DNA from: an uncultured Bacteroides sp.
GTDB lineage: Bacteria > Bacteroidota > Bacteroidia > Bacteroidales > UBA932
Reading direction: 5' to 3'
DNA length: 64,000 nucleotides
NCBI GenBank assembly: GCA_900543205.1
Contig: UQQM01000001.1
Span: 48,803-112,802 of the forward strand
In this document: positions 9,548 to 17,359 of the stretch, in pieces
How the letters are laid out: each line of letters starts with the position of its first letter
How positions within the stretch are numbered: position 1 is the stretch's first letter
Made by a program: the position numbers and the translations under genes
The notes under the pieces: model-generated
Databases searched by the model: none
Told to the model about the DNA's origin: nothing
Seen by the model: only the letters and a program-made list of their open reading frames with translations

Positions 9548-10618
9548 CTATGCCGCCTTTTCTGCGAGTCTGCCGGCCAGTTCGAGGAAGGCGAGCCCGT
9601 CCGGCCCTGAACCAAGCGCGGCGGGTTCTCCCTGGTCTCCGCTTTCGCGTATGCCCTGCACGAGGGGAATGCGTCCGAGGAGTTCGACTCCGAACTGCTC
9701 CGCCAGCCTGGCTCCTCCGTCCTTTCCGAAGATGAAATACTTCTCGTCAGGATGCTCCGCAGGAGTAAACCAGGCCATGTTCTCCACGAGACCGTAGATC
9801 TGGCGGTTCACGTTCTCGTTGCGGAACATGTTTATGCCCTTCTCCACGTCGGCGAGCGCCACGGTCTGCGGCGTGGTGACGATTACCGCCCCGTCCACGG
9901 GGATGTCCTGGATCAGGCTGATGTGGATGTCACCGGTTCCGGGAGGCATGTCTATCAGCAGGAAGTCCAGCTCTCCCCATTTCACCTGCAGTATCATCTG
10001 CTTGAGTGCGTTGCATGCCATAGGGCCGCGCCAGATCAGGGCCTGCCCCTTCTGGGCGAAATATCCGATGGACATCCATTTCACCCCGAATTTCTCTATG
10101 GGCAGGATAAGCTCCTTTCCGTCCGCCTCTTCCGCGAGGGGAGTCGCGCCCTCGGTGCCGGTCATCGTGGGTACGGACGGCCCGTAGACGTCGGCGTCGG
10201 CAAGGCCCACCCGGTATCCGGCTCTTGCCAGGGCGCACGCGAGGTTTACGGCGACCGTTGATTTTCCTACCCCTCCCTTGCCGGAGGCTATGCCTATTAT
10301 GCGCCTGACTCCGGCTATCTGGTCCATGTCGAGCTCGTTGATGTTCTTCTTGGGTTTGGGTGCCACTTCATCGACCACGATGGTCTCAACGCTCGACTTC
10401 ACATCCGACGGCAGATGGCGTACAAGCGATGCCCGGGTGCTGCCTATCAGATATTCCGCAAGCGGGTCGCGGCGCTTGGGAAAGGCCAGGGTCACTTTCA
10501 CTCCCGACTCGTCCACATCTATGGAATGCACCATCCCTAGCTCGACGACGGTCTTGTCCTGCCTTCCGGGATGCCTTACTTCCTGCAGGGCAAGAAGTAT
10601 GTCTTCTCTAGTTACCAT
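9548..10618 (-). CDS. mrp: Mrp/NBP35-type ATPase (Fe-S carrier family)
   Basis: A 356-residue ParA-like ATPase of the Mrp/ApbC group, whose members carry Fe-S clusters to apo-proteins. An N-terminal MIP18/DUF59-like domain (about residues 1-90) precedes the deviant Walker A IASGKGGVGKST and the DADVYGPSVP motif. The C-terminal region reads ENMAWFTPAEHPDEKYFIFG where many Mrp proteins have a CxxC cluster ligand; no CxxC is present anywhere, so cluster binding is doubtful. It sits 9 bases after the S46 peptidase gene and abuts rsmA. Confidence 0.93.
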   Translation of the reverse strand: MVTREDILLALQEVRHPGRQDKTVVELGMVHSIDVDESGVKVTLAFPKRRDPLAEYLIGSTRASLVRHLPSDVKSSVETIVVDEVAPKPKKNINELDMDQIAGVRRIIGIASGKGGVGKSTVAVNLACALARAGYRVGLADADVYGPSVPTMTGTEGATPLAEEADGKELILPIEKFGVKWMSIGYFAQKGQALIWRGPMACNALKQMILQVKWGELDFLLIDMPPGTGDIHISLIQDIPVDGAVIVTTPQTVALADVEKGINMFRNENVNRQIYGLVENMAWFTPAEHPDEKYFIFGKDGGARLAEQFGVELLGRIPLVQGIRESGDQGEPAALGSGPDGLAFLELAGRLAEKAA

Positions 10619-10627
10619 TGTTTTCGC

Positions 10628-12613
10628 CTATTTCACTATGTTCATCTCTTCAAGCAGGTAGCCGGCTCCTCCGAACTTGTCGAGCATCAGGAGCACATAG
10701 CGTATGTCCACGCAGATGCATCTCTGGAGTTCGGGTTCGAAGATGACGTCTCCGCTCATGGCCTCCCAGTTGCCATCGAAGGCCAGGCCGACAAGGTTGC
10801 CGTCCGCATCCATCACGGGACTTCCGGAGTTGCCTCCGGTGATGTCGAGATTGGTGAGGAAGCAGGTCACGAGTTCTCCGGATTCATCGGCATAGTCTCC
10901 GTAATCACCGGTCTCGTAGATTTCCTTGAGTTTCGCGGGTACGCGGAACTCGTAGTTGCCAGGGTCTTCCTTCTCCATCACGCCCTTGAGGGTAGTGTAA
11001 AATTTGTATACGACTCCGTCACGGGGCTCATAACCCTTGACGGTGCCGTAGCTCAGGCGGCAGGTCATGTTCGCATCGGGATAGCTGGGCTCGTCGGCGT
11101 TCCATTCGAGCAGGGCGGCGGCGTAGGCTTTCATGGGCGCCTTGAGTGCGTCGGAGGCATCGCTCACCGTAGAGTAGAATTCGAGGGCCTTGCTCCGGAT
11201 TTCGTCGTTGAGAAGTCTGGCGGGGTCTTCGGAGAGATTCTTTCCGGCGGCCTTTGCGGCTGCGAGCTTCTCGGGAGAGGTGAACGCGCTTTCCCTGAAG
11301 ACACGTTCTATCGTCAGGGAGTCTATGGCTATCCTGTCTTCTTCACTGACGTTTTCGAGATAATGCTTCACGAGGGCAAGGGCGACTTTCCTGTCCACTT
11401 CGGCGTCATAGTCCTTGTAGGGGTCGGCTGCCGGACTTCCTGTCAGCTGGAGCAGCTCTATCTTCATCAGCGTTTCGTTGAGCAGGGTGTAGGCCCGGTA
11501 GTCGTGCGCGCGCATGTCCATGATCGTGTCAATCTCCTCTATTGCTCCGCCGTATTTCTTGGTGCGGCTCTTCTTTTCACCTATCCAGGATGCGAGTTCC
11601 GCTTCCTTTTCCTTCTGGCGTCCGATTACGTCAAGCTTCTCGAAGGCGTCGCGCATGCCTATCCATTTCTTCCATCCATTGGACGATCCGGCATATTTGT
11701 TGGCATACTGGAGGCTCACCTTGTCGTCGGCGCGCATTTCCTCCCAGAGCACGTCCTGTCTCACGGTCCGGGCAGCGATGCGTATGTCGTTGATTGCCAG
11801 CATGTCCTCAAGCTGTGAGGCGGTCTGGTACCTTTGGGTGCTTCCGGGGTAGCCCATCACCATCACGAAGTCGCCCTCATCTATGCCGTCGAGCGAGATG
11901 CTCAGGAACTGGCGGGGCTGGAAGGGCACGTTGTCCTCCGAGTACGGAGCGGGTTCGTTGTCCTTTCCGGCATATACGCGGAACATCGAGAAGTCGCAGG
12001 TGTGGCGGGGCCACATCCAGTTGTCGGTGTCTCCACCGAATTTGCCCGAAGCTGCGGGAGGAGCGCCAACGAAGCGTACGTCGCGGTAGATCTTGTAGAC
12101 TATGAGATACTGCACGTTGTCGTTGAAGAAGCTGACAATCTGTGCCTTGCAATGGGGGTTGTCCTCCTCGGCCCTGGCTATGAGGTTCTCTGCGGCCTTC
12201 TCGTTGCGGACCTTTCCTGTCACGTCGGTCATAGACTGAAGGAATTTGACTGTGAGCCCGGGAACGGGGATCTCCTCTTCGAGGCTCATCGCCCAGTACC
12301 CGTCCTCCAGATAGTTGTGCTCTTCGGACGACAGGGCCTGGATGCTGGCATAGCCGCAGTGGTGGTTGGTCACGAGCAGTCCGCTGCCGGAAATGATTTC
12401 GCCGGTGCAACCTCCTCCGAACTGGACTACGGCGTCTTTGATGGAAGAGTGGTTGACGCTGTAGATCTGGTCGGCGGTAAGGCGGGAGCCGAGATTCCTC
12501 ATGGTCTCGCTGTTGATTTTCTCAAGCAGGGGCAGCAGCCACATGCCTTCATCGGCCCGGGCTGCCGGCAGCAGCGCCAGGGCTGCGGCTATTGAAAGAA
12601 AAAACTTCTTCAT
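10628..12613 (-). CDS. S46 family dipeptidyl peptidase, DPP7-like
   Basis: A secreted serine exopeptidase releasing dipeptides, typical of peptide-using Bacteroidetes. The 661 residues start with a signal peptide ending near AARA. The catalytic His lies in VTNHHCGY (residues 82-88) and the nucleophile Ser598 in GGNSGSP. Residue 614 is Gly in FDGNWEAMSGD. Established work on Porphyromonas enzymes associates Gly here with DPP7 (bulky hydrophobic P1) and Arg with DPP11 (Asp/Glu P1), so hydrophobic P1 preference is inferred. Its start overlaps the rnhB stop by 4 bases. Confidence 0.94.
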   Translation of the reverse strand: MKKFFLSIAAALALLPAARADEGMWLLPLLEKINSETMRNLGSRLTADQIYSVNHSSIKDAVVQFGGGCTGEIISGSGLLVTNHHCGYASIQALSSEEHNYLEDGYWAMSLEEEIPVPGLTVKFLQSMTDVTGKVRNEKAAENLIARAEEDNPHCKAQIVSFFNDNVQYLIVYKIYRDVRFVGAPPAASGKFGGDTDNWMWPRHTCDFSMFRVYAGKDNEPAPYSEDNVPFQPRQFLSISLDGIDEGDFVMVMGYPGSTQRYQTASQLEDMLAINDIRIAARTVRQDVLWEEMRADDKVSLQYANKYAGSSNGWKKWIGMRDAFEKLDVIGRQKEKEAELASWIGEKKSRTKKYGGAIEEIDTIMDMRAHDYRAYTLLNETLMKIELLQLTGSPAADPYKDYDAEVDRKVALALVKHYLENVSEEDRIAIDSLTIERVFRESAFTSPEKLAAAKAAGKNLSEDPARLLNDEIRSKALEFYSTVSDASDALKAPMKAYAAALLEWNADEPSYPDANMTCRLSYGTVKGYEPRDGVVYKFYTTLKGVMEKEDPGNYEFRVPAKLKEIYETGDYGDYADESGELVTCFLTNLDITGGNSGSPVMDADGNLVGLAFDGNWEAMSGDVIFEPELQRCICVDIRYVLLMLDKFGGAGYLLEEMNIVK

Positions 12614-13227
12614 ATTTCAAACAATGTTGGTTCGAGTTCCTTGGGCTTGAAGCTGCGGCGGTGCTCCGGGGTGAGTCCGTATCTGCGGATGGCTGCGATG
12701 TGCTCCCTGGTCGGGTATCCCATGTTGTGGTCCCAGCCGTACTGCGGATATCTTTCCGCAAGCCTGCGCATGTGCTCGTCTCTCCAGGTCTTTGCGAGCA
12801 CCGACGCGGCCGCGATGCTCAGGTAGGTGGCGTCGCCCTTGATGACCGTGGTGAACGGGATGTTGTCGAAAGGGTGGAACCTGTTGCCGTCGACCAGGAG
12901 ATAGTCCGGCCTTACCTTGAGTCTGCGCACCGCCCTCTGCATTCCGGCGATGGAGGCTTCCAAGATGTTCAGTTCGTCAATCTCAGCCGCGCTGACCGCT
13001 TCCACGGCCCAGGCTATGGCCTCCTTTTCGATTATGGCGCGCATATCCTCCCTGGCTTTCCTTCCCATCTGCTTGGAGTCGTTGAGCAGGGGATGACGGA
13101 AACCCGGCGGCAGTATTACCGCCGCCGCGAACACGGGGCCGGCCAGCGGCCCCCGTCCCGCTTCATCGCATCCGGCTTCGGAGAGTCCGGGGTGAAGCGG
13201 CCCGAGCAGATGAGCTTCATGTGGCAT
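12610..13227 (-). CDS. rnhB: Ribonuclease HII
   Basis: RnhB cleaves RNA in RNA-DNA hybrids and nicks at misincorporated ribonucleotides. The 205-residue protein carries the type 2 signature AGCDEAGRGPLAGPV with the first acidic metal ligands, followed by DYLLVDGNRF and the AAASVLAKTWRDEHM block. It starts 12 bases after the XRE gene and overlaps the S46 peptidase gene, so it lies within one operon. A short extension before the catalytic motif suggests an internal start is also possible. Confidence 0.96.
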   Translation of the reverse strand: MPHEAHLLGPLHPGLSEAGCDEAGRGPLAGPVFAAAVILPPGFRHPLLNDSKQMGRKAREDMRAIIEKEAIAWAVEAVSAAEIDELNILEASIAGMQRAVRRLKVRPDYLLVDGNRFHPFDNIPFTTVIKGDATYLSIAAASVLAKTWRDEHMRRLAERYPQYGWDHNMGYPTREHIAAIRRYGLTPEHRRSFKPKELEPTLFEI

Positions 13228-13239
13228 AAGACCACAAAG

Positions 13240-13641
13240 TTAGTCATTTTTGTGAAGTTGGCTAAACAGAAAGTTGTTGGTGTCCGTGAGAGTCCGGATT
13301 GTCCTCTCGTTTGCGGCTATGATTTTCTCCGCAGCCTCCAGCTTCTCGTTGAGTGCGGCGATGCGGTTTTCGTATTCCTGTATTATAAGTTTCTTCTCGT
13401 CTGTCAAGGAGGCCTGGAGCAGGTCGTCCTCTTCCGGTTTTCCGGTCAGGATATCCTCCTCCGTCACTCCGAAGTAGCGTGCAAGCTTTTCGAGGGTCTT
13501 GCAGAACAGTCTCGTCTTCCCGGTCTCGAAATTAATGTATGTCGTCCTTCCTATGCCGAGCTCGTCAGCCATCGAGGTCTGGGAGTACCCGTTGCTCTCG
13601 CGGAATTTGCGGATGTTCGTATGCATTTTATCTGAGCCCAT
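13240..13641 (-). CDS. XRE-family helix-turn-helix regulator
   Basis: A small DNA-binding protein, 133 residues from the chosen ATG at 13641. The HTH covers IRKFRESNGYSQTSMADELGIG followed by TTYINFETGKTRLF. The C-terminal half is a predicted coiled coil (IIQEYENRIAALNEKLEAAEKI), probably for dimerisation. A TTG further upstream at 13665 lies on the predicted transcription start and is unlikely; ATG at 13626 (MHTNIRKF) is the alternative. A palindrome over the promoter suggests autoregulation. As first gene of the operon it may also control rnhB and the genes below. Confidence 0.85.
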   Translation of the reverse strand: MGSDKMHTNIRKFRESNGYSQTSMADELGIGRTTYINFETGKTRLFCKTLEKLARYFGVTEEDILTGKPEEDDLLQASLTDEKKLIIQEYENRIAALNEKLEAAEKIIAANERTIRTLTDTNNFLFSQLHKND

Positions 13642-13646
13642 ATCGC

Positions 13647-13666
13647 TTTGGAACGATTTTTCCAAA
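13647..13666 (-). promoter_or_regulatory. Palindromic operator at the XRE promoter
   Basis: TTTGGAA (13647-13653) and TTCCAAA (13660-13666) form a perfect 7-base inverted repeat with a 6-base spacer. It lies immediately downstream of the -7 box and over the likely transcription start, a classic repressor position. Autorepression by the XRE protein is an inference. Confidence 0.5.
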
Positions 13667-13671
13667 TTTTC

Positions 13672-13679
13672 CCAAAGCT
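13672..13679 (-). promoter_or_regulatory. -7 promoter box of the XRE-rnhB operon
   Basis: TAGCTTTG on the minus strand is an exact TAnnTTTG match, placing the transcript start near 13665 and supporting ATG 13641 or 13626 as translation start. Confidence 0.5.
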
Positions 13680-13850
13680 AAATAATGGGAGATAAAGCGG
13701 CAGTCCCGATTTTGTGGACACTGTTCATTAAAAAGATACAAAAGACATAAAAAACAGATATTTATTCGTTTTTTGACCGGCTCGGCAGGTGAGGACTGTT
13801 GCATTTTTCCATACAAGAGTCCACCTTTGTTGAACAAACGAACGGATTAT

Positions 13851-14057
13851 ATGGATAGGCTGGAGGACATTTACAAAGAGTTCTGCGTCATGATGACGGA
13901 GGACAGAATCTATGAGAATCCCGAAGTTGGCTTCGGAGACATCTGCCGTGAGCTCGGGGTCGAGCCTTCGATGCTGGACAGGCTGCTTCAGGACGAGCTG
14001 GGGTATACCGGCGCGGAGCTTCTGGAGGAGTACAGAAAGACCGGTCCGGAAACCTGA
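13851..14057 (+). CDS. Small helix-turn-helix protein, unknown role
   Basis: A 68-residue protein starting at ATG 13851. The frame is open further upstream, but that stretch reads like non-coding sequence. The segment GDICRELGVEPSMLDRLLQDELGYTGAELLEEYR resembles one AraC-type helix-turn-helix, so DNA binding is possible. It is acidic and has no partner gene beside it. The stop codon lies inside the terminator hairpin shared with the convergent EF-G paralogue. Function unknown. Confidence 0.6.
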   Translation: MDRLEDIYKEFCVMMTEDRIYENPEVGFGDICRELGVEPSMLDRLLQDELGYTGAELLEEYRKTGPET

Positions 14058-14076
14058 CGGACTCCGGGCCGGTCTT
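14037..14076. terminator. Bidirectional hairpin between the small HTH gene and the EF-G paralogue
   Basis: AAGACCGG (14037-14044) pairs perfectly with CCGGTCTT (14069-14076), and inner CCGGA/TCCGG arms extend the stem. It lies between two convergent genes and overlaps the end of the small HTH gene. There is no long T-run on either side. Confidence 0.6.
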
Positions 14077-14091
14077 ACGGGGATGTTTGTC

Positions 14092-16209
14092 CTATGCTTC
14101 GGCGGCTTCCGCTGCTGCGTACTCCTCAAGCAGCTTGGTCTGCACGTCGCCGGGAACAGGCTGATAGTCGGCGAACTCCATTGAGAAGGTGGCCGAGCCT
14201 GAAGTCAGCGAGCTGAGGGTCGTCGAATAGCGGTACAGTTCCGCGAGGGGCACGCGGGCCTTGAGAATCGAGAATCCCTTGTCCGCTCCCATGTCGCCGA
14301 GTATGCCGCGGCGGTTCTGCAGGTCGGACATCACGGCTCCCTGATATTCTGCAGGAGTCATGACCTCGACGTTGTAGATGGGCTCCATGATCTTGGGTCC
14401 GGCGTTGCGGAAGGCTTCCTTGAACGCGTTGCGGGCGGCAAGCACGAAGGAGATTTCGTTGGAGTCCACGGGGTGCATCTTTCCGTCATAGACATATACG
14501 CGTATGTCGCGGGCGTAGGAGCCGGTGAGCGGGCCTTCGGTCATCTTCTCGTTGATACCCTTGAGTATGGCCGGCATGAAGCGGGCGTCGATGGCTCCGC
14601 CGACGACGCAGTTGTAGAATTCCAGCTTTCCGCCCCATTCGAGGTCGTAGGACTCCTGGGTCTTGATGTTCATGACCTGGTCCTTGCCGTTGATCTTGAA
14701 TGTCCTCGGGGCTTCCGTGCCTTCCTCGTAAGGGCAGATGAGCAGGGTGACCTCTCCGAACTGGCCGGCTCCTCCGGACTGTTTCTTGTGGCGGTAGGTC
14801 GCCGTGGCGGTCTTGGTGATGGTCTCGCGATAGGGAATCTTCGGCGCGAAGAGCTCCACGTCAAGCTTGTACTCGTTGTTGAGTATCCATTTCACGATGT
14901 TGATGTGCTGCTCTCCGTTGCCGCTCAGAATGGTCTGGCGCAGTTCCTTTGAGTATTCCACGATGACGGTGGGATCCTCGGAGGATATCTTCTTCAGGGC
15001 GTCGCCGAGCTTCTGCTCGTCCTGCTGTACCTTGGCCTTGATTGCGCAGCGGTATTTTGGTGCGGGGAATTCTATCTTGTCCCACGAGAGGTTGGATCCG
15101 GGCGCTGAAAGGGTGGTGTTGCACTTGCCGTTCTTGAGCTTGACCGTACATCCGAGGTCTCCAGCGTGGAGGGCGTTCACGGGTTCTTTCTTCATGCCGG
15201 CTACGGCGTAGATTGCGGAAAGGCGCTCCTTGTTTCCCGTAACGGGGTCCTCGAGATCCATTCCGGCGGTGACGGTGCCGCTCATGACCTTGAAGAAAGA
15301 TACTTCCCCGAGATGGGGCTCCACGTCGTTCTTGTAGATGAAAAGGGACGCCGGACCGGCGCTGTCGCAGGTGGGGGCAGGAACGACGTTCTTGGTGAAC
15401 TCCAGCAGGCGCTTGGTGCCTATGTCCTTCTTCGCGCTCACGCAGAACACGGGATAGGCTTCGCCCGCGATGATTCCGAGGTTGAGGCCCTTGCGGATTT
15501 CGTCTTCAGTGAGCTCTCCTGATTCAAAGAACTTCTCCATGAGGGTGTCGTCATATTCGGCGGCCTTCTCGATGAGCTGCTGGCGGTACTCTTCCGCCTG
15601 GTCGCGCAGCTCGGCGGGGATTTCGAGGTCCTCGCGGGTTCCGTTGGCGTCCTTGAAATGGTAGTATTTCATCATGAGCACATCCACGAAGCCGTCGAAC
15701 GAAGGTCCGGGGTTCACGGGGAACTGCACGTATACGGCTTTCTGGCCTACCGCCTCCCTGATGGACGCCTGCACGTTCTCCCAGTCGGCCTTTTCGGAGT
15801 CGAGCTGGTTTACGGCGAACACGAGGGGGAAGTTCTTGCTCTCCGCCAGGCGCAGGATGTTCTCGGTGCCGACCTCGAAGCCCTGCTGGGCGTTGATGAG
15901 GAGCAGACCGCTCTCGCAGACCCTGAACGCGGAGTAGGTGCCTCCTATGAAGTCGTCCGAGCCGGGTGCGTCGATGACATTTACCTTTGCTCCGAGGAAC
16001 TCGGCATACAGAGGGGATGCGTAGATGGAGCGCTGGTTGAGCTTCTCGAGTTCGGAATTGTCCGAAACAGTGTTCTTCTCTTCGACGCTGCCTCTTCTGT
16101 CGATGACCTTGCCCTCGTAGAGCATGGCTTCAGACAACGTGGTCTTGCCGGACTTTGTAGCTCCGAGAAGGACCACGTTGCGGATTTCCTTGGTTGAGTA
16201 CTCTTTCAT
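14092..16209 (-). CDS. Elongation factor G paralogue (EF-G2-like) with degenerate G domain
   Basis: A 705-residue translation-factor homologue with the full EF-G layout: G domain, domain II, III, IV and V. G1 reads GATKSGKTT (residues 16-24). The G3 motif is DAPGSDDF (80-87) rather than DTPGHVDF, so the catalytic His is Ser84, and the switch I RGIT element reads RSIY, losing the magnesium-binding Thr. Bacteroides thetaiotaomicron EF-G2 has been reported to work in translocation without GTPase activity and to matter for gut colonisation; this gene looks like that type. It is not the canonical fusA. Confidence 0.88.
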   Translation of the reverse strand: MKEYSTKEIRNVVLLGATKSGKTTLSEAMLYEGKVIDRRGSVEEKNTVSDNSELEKLNQRSIYASPLYAEFLGAKVNVIDAPGSDDFIGGTYSAFRVCESGLLLINAQQGFEVGTENILRLAESKNFPLVFAVNQLDSEKADWENVQASIREAVGQKAVYVQFPVNPGPSFDGFVDVLMMKYYHFKDANGTREDLEIPAELRDQAEEYRQQLIEKAAEYDDTLMEKFFESGELTEDEIRKGLNLGIIAGEAYPVFCVSAKKDIGTKRLLEFTKNVVPAPTCDSAGPASLFIYKNDVEPHLGEVSFFKVMSGTVTAGMDLEDPVTGNKERLSAIYAVAGMKKEPVNALHAGDLGCTVKLKNGKCNTTLSAPGSNLSWDKIEFPAPKYRCAIKAKVQQDEQKLGDALKKISSEDPTVIVEYSKELRQTILSGNGEQHINIVKWILNNEYKLDVELFAPKIPYRETITKTATATYRHKKQSGGAGQFGEVTLLICPYEEGTEAPRTFKINGKDQVMNIKTQESYDLEWGGKLEFYNCVVGGAIDARFMPAILKGINEKMTEGPLTGSYARDIRVYVYDGKMHPVDSNEISFVLAARNAFKEAFRNAGPKIMEPIYNVEVMTPAEYQGAVMSDLQNRRGILGDMGADKGFSILKARVPLAELYRYSTTLSSLTSGSATFSMEFADYQPVPGDVQTKLLEEYAAAEAAEA

Positions 16210-16265
16210 TTTCTGATTGGTTATAGTTTTATATTCTGTTTTGCCTGAAATTCAAGCGCATCGTA

Positions 16266-16273
16266 CAAATCTA
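16266..16273 (-). promoter_or_regulatory. -7 promoter box of the EF-G paralogue
   Basis: TAGATTTG on the minus strand is a perfect TAnnTTTG box, giving a leader of about 50 bases before the ATG at 16209. No good -33 is visible at normal spacing. Confidence 0.5.
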
Positions 16274-16354
16274 ATAAAATTATGGGCAAAATTGCGCTGG
16301 GATTATAAATTTTCTATAAATTGCAAAAGAAATATCGTCGAACGATGCTATCGG

Positions 16355-16364
16355 CCGACGTCGG
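16355..16364. promoter_or_regulatory. Palindrome upstream of the WYL regulator
   Basis: CCGACGTCGG is a perfect 10-base palindrome 15 bases before the ATG at 16380. A second one, ATCGT-CGA-ACGAT, lies just upstream (16334-16346). Both sit in the probable 5' leader and could be operator half-sites. Confidence 0.3.
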
Positions 16365-16379
16365 ACAGTCAAAGCGAAA

Positions 16380-17282
16380 ATGAACGAGCAAGCCAAATTC
16401 GAACGTCTGCTGCGTCTGATGCAATACTTGTCAGGCACGGTCAACTACAGTGTCCAGAACATTGCCGAGAGGTTGGATATTTCAACAAGGACGGTGTACC
16501 GTTATCTCCAGACATTGAAAGATGCAGGGTTCATGGTGAACAAGATTTCCGGGGACATCTATAAGCTTGGCAAGATGCCAAAGCACACGGTAGATATCAA
16601 GAACCTCATATATTTTTCTGACGAGGAGGCCGTGCTGGTCAACGGGCTCATAGACTCGCTTGATCCGACGAACAGTTTGAAAGCGAACTTGAAGGCTAAG
16701 TTGTCGGCGGTATGTAAGGAACTTCCCATAACCGACTATGTGTCGCGTAGGAGTAACGCCGAGCACGTTGCAGACCTCAGAGAGGCGATAGAAGGGAAGA
16801 AGCAGGCCAAGTTATCCAGCTATGAATCCGGACATTCGAATACGGTGCGTGACCGCATGGTCGAACCTTTCGGATTCACTACCAACTATGTTGACGTGAT
16901 AGCCTATGACGTTGAAGATGGCAAGAACAAGATTTTCAAGATATCCAGGATAGGAACCGTCAAAGTGCTTGATAAGGAATGGGAACATGAAGACAGCCAC
17001 AGGAACCTTGACAGAGACTTGTTCCGGATTTCAGGCGACAGTTCCATCCATGTGAAGCTTGGGTTGAGCTTTCTTGCAAAAAATCTGCTCGAGGAAGAAT
17101 TCCCTCTTGCAGACAAGGCTATCAGACAAGAAGAAGGTAGATGGATTCTCGACACTGTCGTGCATAGCTTGAAGGGCGTGGGCCGTTTTGTCGCAGGGCT
17201 CATGGACGAGGTGGAGGTTCTAGAAGGTGAAGAGCTCAGGGACTACTTGAGGGAGTACGGAAAAAATTTCATTACAATTTAA
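16380..17282 (+). CDS. WYL-domain transcriptional regulator
   Basis: A 300-residue regulator at the left edge of the defence-type island. The N-terminus (about 1-60) is a winged HTH with AERLDISTRTVYRYLQTLKDAGF. A WYL domain follows at about 145-215 and a WCX-like C-terminal extension to the end. WYL proteins often control phage-defence islands and may sense nucleic-acid ligands. The C-terminal half resembles the end of the Schlafen/WYL protein at 39243 (FRISGDSSIHVK against FGISGNEAIEVS). It is a candidate reader of the shared operator motif downstream. Confidence 0.88.
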   Translation: MNEQAKFERLLRLMQYLSGTVNYSVQNIAERLDISTRTVYRYLQTLKDAGFMVNKISGDIYKLGKMPKHTVDIKNLIYFSDEEAVLVNGLIDSLDPTNSLKANLKAKLSAVCKELPITDYVSRRSNAEHVADLREAIEGKKQAKLSSYESGHSNTVRDRMVEPFGFTTNYVDVIAYDVEDGKNKIFKISRIGTVKVLDKEWEHEDSHRNLDRDLFRISGDSSIHVKLGLSFLAKNLLEEEFPLADKAIRQEEGRWILDTVVHSLKGVGRFVAGLMDEVEVLEGEELRDYLREYGKNFITI

Positions 17283-17297
17283 AAATAAACCCAGTCT

Positions 17298-17332
17298 GTG
17301 ACATAAACTGTCAAATCAGGGCAATATCTTCG
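17298..17332 (+). promoter_or_regulatory. Shared operator-promoter unit, copy 1 (upstream of 17360)
   Basis: GTGACA-TAAAC-TGTCAA (17298-17314) is followed after exactly 10 bases by TATCTTCG (17325-17332), one mismatch from TAnnTTTG. The same palindrome-N10-(-7 box) layout recurs on the minus strand near 27640-27671 and 31328-31362. The transcript would begin near 17337, which fits the GTG start at 17360. Confidence 0.6.
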
Positions 17333-17359
17333 CTGCATAATCGGAAATCCTTCCTGGCT

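Noticed and set aside
10571-11818. 415-codon plus-strand open frame
   Set aside because: Antisense to the S46 peptidase, whose catalytic motifs are intact.
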